Below are positions 60,576 through 64,000 of a stretch of DNA of 64,000 nucleotides, piece after piece; position 1 is the first letter of the stretch, and each line of letters starts with the position of its first letter. The DNA comes from Hypericum androsaemum. Taxonomy: Eukaryota; Streptophyta; Magnoliopsida; Malpighiales; Hypericaceae. The DNA lies in the NCBI GenBank assembly GCA_963995505.1, contig OZ023190.1:6590516-6654515 (forward strand), read 5' to 3'. Made by a program: the position numbers and the translations under genes. The notes under the pieces are model-generated. The model searched no databases, had not been told where the DNA came from, and saw nothing but the letters and a program-made list of their open reading frames with translations.

Positions 60576-63500
60576 CTAATATCTAATGGGACCATCCAGG
60601 CTCCCTGATGCAAACTGCAACAAAAGAACACAACATGGATCGATATATATATATATATATATATAAACGATCCTAAGCAACAAGGAGCTAGAGCTAACTA
60701 GACATACAGAATATAAAGAGAGAACCTAATCGAATCAGACTCGTGTTATTAAAACTGACATTATATTCAATGATAGCAGCATCTCTCTTTTCTTGCCACC
60801 TTCAAGACCCTCATATAAACCCACCTTAATTTTACCATCAAATTCCACATTTTATTACTATCAATTTATGCAATCCAGCTCAGAATTGCATTAAATGTTT
60901 ATTTTTTATGATATAAATCATTTTTAACCACACTCCAAAGGTTATAAGAACCGGCACTAACCTGTTTAACAATAGGATTACTTGATGAGGTAAATTCATG
61001 GGTCATCCCTTCCCAAACAACCCTACCTTCATAAAGAAAAAGTAACCTGAAAAATAATGTGATTTTATTAGGAAAGAGAATGTGTCATCAAGCCATAAAA
61101 CAAAACAGAAACCTACGATATATAACTTACCGGTCAACAGCTCTTCTAATAGTACTATGCTGATGAGTGACAACCACATACGAAGCTATCTTCCCTGGTC
61201 TTCCAAGGGCATCTTCACCCTTCGTGTGGACGGAACGTATAAGGTCTTCAACAACAGTCGATGCAATTGGATCGAGTCCAGCTGTTGGTTCATCATATAG
61301 AAGCACCTATCCAGGGTTTCGTGGATTGAATTAATCAACATTGTAAGTACACCAAACTAATTATAGTGGCCACAAACTTGCAGTATTTATCACTTGCATA
61401 GGAAAGCAAAAAAGCAAGAAGAATCCAAGCAAATTAAAGACAGTGCAGCTAGCTTTATCAATGTCATGCTTCCATTCCCTCCTTCAGTACTCGCCCTGCG
61501 ATCTCCGCAATTACTTCCAAACCAATCAATATGTGAGCAGAGATTTCATGCTTTTACTACTTGGTCTCCAAGAAGTTTGAGAAATTTGATGCCTCAGTTA
61601 AAAAACAAGTCTATCAGCTCATCGGTGTTGTCAACCATTATTATTAGAAAGAACAATTGCATTGCAATTCAGAAAGAAATATTTCCCCAGCCAAGGTGAA
61701 CTCATCATTTTTCAGAAATGTCATCACCATCCAGGTATCACGTCCCTGTCTAACACATACTTTCACTTGAAATACAATGGTCATCATAATTCATCTCTAT
61801 AAAATGCCAGTTGCAATTCCTTGCAACTTCCGAAGATACCAGCAACAGCCTCTGCCATGGTTTCATTCTTATCGACTCATCAGTAACAAAAAACCACAAT
61901 CAGCGACACATTCCCCTTTCCTTTGCATTCGTGTTATTCTTAATGGAATGACACAAACTGAACGGAGATAGATTTGGGTGGCAGAATATGCCTTTAGTGA
62001 AGGAGATGAATGACTACGGAAACAAAACCCCATTCACTAAATATAGTAATATACCTCCGGTTCAATGGTCTCCTTTGTGATATCAAAGATTATAGAACGA
62101 GCTAAAGCAACTCTTTTCTTCATCCCACCAGACAACTCAGAAGGTAGGCGATCCTCGACTCCCTGAACACAAAACGATAAAAGCTAACAGTAATGAAGCA
62201 AGATAGGCAATTTTTTTGAACGAGTCAGGGTGCAGCATAATTTTGCATAAAATTACAATCTAGTGTGTTTTCTATGAAAACTAGAATCGGTGAACCGAGC
62301 CAAATTATATCCTTCAGTAGAAGATCAGATTTTGTGGACTAGTAAGATAATATAGGTCAGATTAGAAGCAATCAAGCAAAAGAAATGGTGAGCCAGAATC
62401 GACTCCCGTCATATTACTACCTTTAACCCAACAGCAGCTAAGGTATCCCTCACTAGTTCTGAAATTTGTTCCTCTGGCATGGTTGAGTTTTCATATCTAG
62501 GCAAAACCATACAGGAGGAATTTTAGTACATTCGAGTTGATAGCTTCCACCAAAGATCCTGCTTCTAATCAAAAGATAGAGATCTTCTTACAAAAGAAAA
62601 CCAACATTTTCACGAACTGTCAAAGAATCAAATAGTGCCGCACTTTGAAACACCTGCAGAGAAAATTGAACATTAGAAGTCAACAGAATGATAACACTTC
62701 CATGAAAAGTACCGTTTGAAGCTTACCAATCCGATCCGGAGTCCAGATATCTCATTGTCACTTACAAGACCATCTCTTTTTCTACCTCGTATGTAAACAT
62801 CACCCTGCACAGTGCATAATCTAGATAACATCACTACTAAAATTTCAAAGCTGTTGGGAGATCAAGTAAGATATATCATGACAAAGACTACGAATTTGGT
62901 AATGTGAAAGCACCATTGCAGGGACTACTGATATATTTACCTTGTCCGGTGCAAGAAGACCGGCAATTATCTTCAAAATAGTAGATTTTCCAGTACCAGA
63001 AGGTCCAATTATACCAACAGCTTCACCATGTCTAATCTAGGAAGGATGAAGAACTATGTTTTATTAATGTAGAAATAAATAAGCCAGGGCAACAAACTGG
63101 CAGCCTCTGATCAGAAAATTGCAAACTGCTTCCTGAACAATTTCCAACTGTAGGTCCCCAAGGAGTGCAGCTTCATGGGTGACTGCAAACTAACATGGCC
63201 CTAACATGCTGCCCTAAAAGTAAATCTTGTGTAACATTGACGTCAATAAATTTCAACAATAACTGACGTCAGAAATGTCTGAGATAATTCCCCATCGGCA
63301 GAAGCTTCAAAATAGAAATCATAGCAGATCATCGAGACCCGGTTATCCACAGATACGATTTTGCACAACACGAGCTTCTTAAGCAAGGTTCATCAACTTG
63401 GCCAGTAAATATAGTTCTAACACTGGCAGAAACGAGGTAAAACAACATTCACCTTGAAGCTCAATCCTCTAAGTACATGCTTCTCCCCGAATGACTTGTA

Positions 63501-63584
63501 GACATTTCTACATTCAACAAGAACATCAGAATCATCCTCCGCGTGCACCTCAGGAGTCAACTTCTCAGACGGGTAAGAAGAATC
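60576..63584 (-). CDS. TGD3: TGD3-like chloroplast ABC-transporter ATPase, 5' partial, 9 exons seen
   Basis: Exons in transcription order: 63584-63453, 63036-62941, 62804-62727, 62653-62592, 62496-62421, 62162-62055, 61306-61131, 61046-60962, 60614-60576, giving 283 residues in one frame. It shows Walker A GPSGTGKST, signature LSGGMKKR, Walker B LLYDEPTAGLDP and H-loop VVTHQHST, ending in GSLDGPIRY. In Arabidopsis TGD3 is the ATPase of the TGD1-TGD2-TGD3 complex that brings ER-derived lipid into the chloroplast; by homology this protein should do the same. The first visible exon begins after TTAG at 63585. The transit-peptide exon is not seen and must lie in 63600-64000 or beyond. All splice sites are GT..AG and no lesion was found. 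Confidence 0.93.
60643..60664. repeat. AT microsatellite in the last intron of the TGD3-like gene
   Basis: A (AT)n run, inside the intron between the last two exons. Confidence 0.85.
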
Positions 63585-63921
63585 CTAATCACGCGGTCAA
63601 GGAAGCAATTCAGGACACCAACATCAAAGCTTTGACACAGACAGATACGCAATGGCTATACACAAAGGAGGCAAAACCAAGCACACAGCGACTCGCACTA
63701 GGCCAAAAAGGACATAAAGCAAGACTGAGAATTTGAGCCCATTTACGTGTTAAAATCTCCATATCCAACCCAAAACCTTAATGGTATTGGTAGGTGAATT
63801 TTTAACGCTTATAAATTGGATCAGCACAGCAATATGGTATTCTCAACACAAACGAGATTTATAGGATTGAAGATTGCAGGGGCTTTGATTCACCAACGTG
63901 CTATGGACACGGGATCAACCC

Positions 63922-63933
63922 GCTCTGATACCA
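63922..63933 (-). other. tRNA-iMet-type primer-binding site, minus strand
   Basis: The complement reads TGGTATCAGAGC, a 12/12 match to the classical plant retroelement primer-binding site. An LTR would be expected to end just before it (63934 upward), running off the window. It is upstream of the first visible TGD3-like exon, perhaps in its first intron. Confidence 0.5.
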
Positions 63934-64000
63934 TATATGAATTCTACATCCTACCTAAAATCTGATGACACTTATAAAACGGATATACAACCAAAATAAG

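Noticed and set aside
1..64000. tRNA genes and organelle DNA insertions
   Set aside because: I looked for cloverleaf-like A/B boxes and for plastid gene motifs by eye and saw none that I could support; a tRNAscan run and organelle alignment would settle it.

Overview
This is nuclear DNA from a flowering plant. Several genes have many small introns with GT..AG borders. Their products belong to plant families: a five-finger ZFN-type CCCH protein, a DUF707 protein, a GDSL esterase/lipase, a TGD3-like chloroplast ABC ATPase and a CBSX6-like relic. The DNA between them is AT-rich and packed with LTR retrotransposons and short inverted-repeat elements. I cannot name the species. All exon borders were read by eye from splice signals, reading frame and family motifs.

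Layout. 0-3 kb: gene-free, with a near-perfect 138-bp hairpin and two Mutator-like non-autonomous elements. 3.1-7.7 kb: an old non-coding LTR element with an AATTA target-site duplication (TSD); a tandem TRIM-like array, with its own ATATC TSD, sits inside its left LTR. 7.7-14.1 kb: a young Ty3/gypsy element (about 1% LTR divergence) broken only by two stop codons. 15.7-20.3 kb: the CCCH zinc-finger gene, plus strand, with a 2-bp frameshift in exon 5. 23.2-29.5 kb: a complete Ty1/copia element with a TAGTG TSD and a decayed polyprotein. 30.5-31.2 kb: a two-exon secreted cysteine-rich peptide gene. 32.5-34.3 kb: a local duplication in which one copy took a Mutator-like element and the other preserves the empty site. 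34.5 kb: a small secreted-peptide ORF. 37.9-41.25 kb: the DUF707 gene, minus strand, 14 exons, one GC-AG intron. 41.7-43.5 kb: two inverted-repeat elements, one carrying a captured gene fragment. 43.9-49.0 kb: a 5'-truncated copia element, minus strand. 49.2-51.0 kb: a CBSX6 pseudogene. 51.4 kb: a solo LTR of the Cassandra (5S-bearing) type. 52.2-54.1 kb: a decayed gypsy fragment. 56.6-57.0 kb: a third element built of 23-bp repeats. 57.3-59.1 kb: the GDSL gene. 59.8-60.1 kb: a receptor-like-protein relic. 60.6-63.6 kb: the TGD3-like gene, minus strand, lacking its first exon in the window.

The host genes look like independent single-copy genes, not a pathway cluster. The most unusual content is a group of Mutator-like elements with 9-bp TSDs. 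Three of them (2.45, 36.4 and 56.6 kb) share one design: GGG/GGA...CCC ends, terminal inverted repeats, and two arrays of a 23-bp unit starting CCATT.
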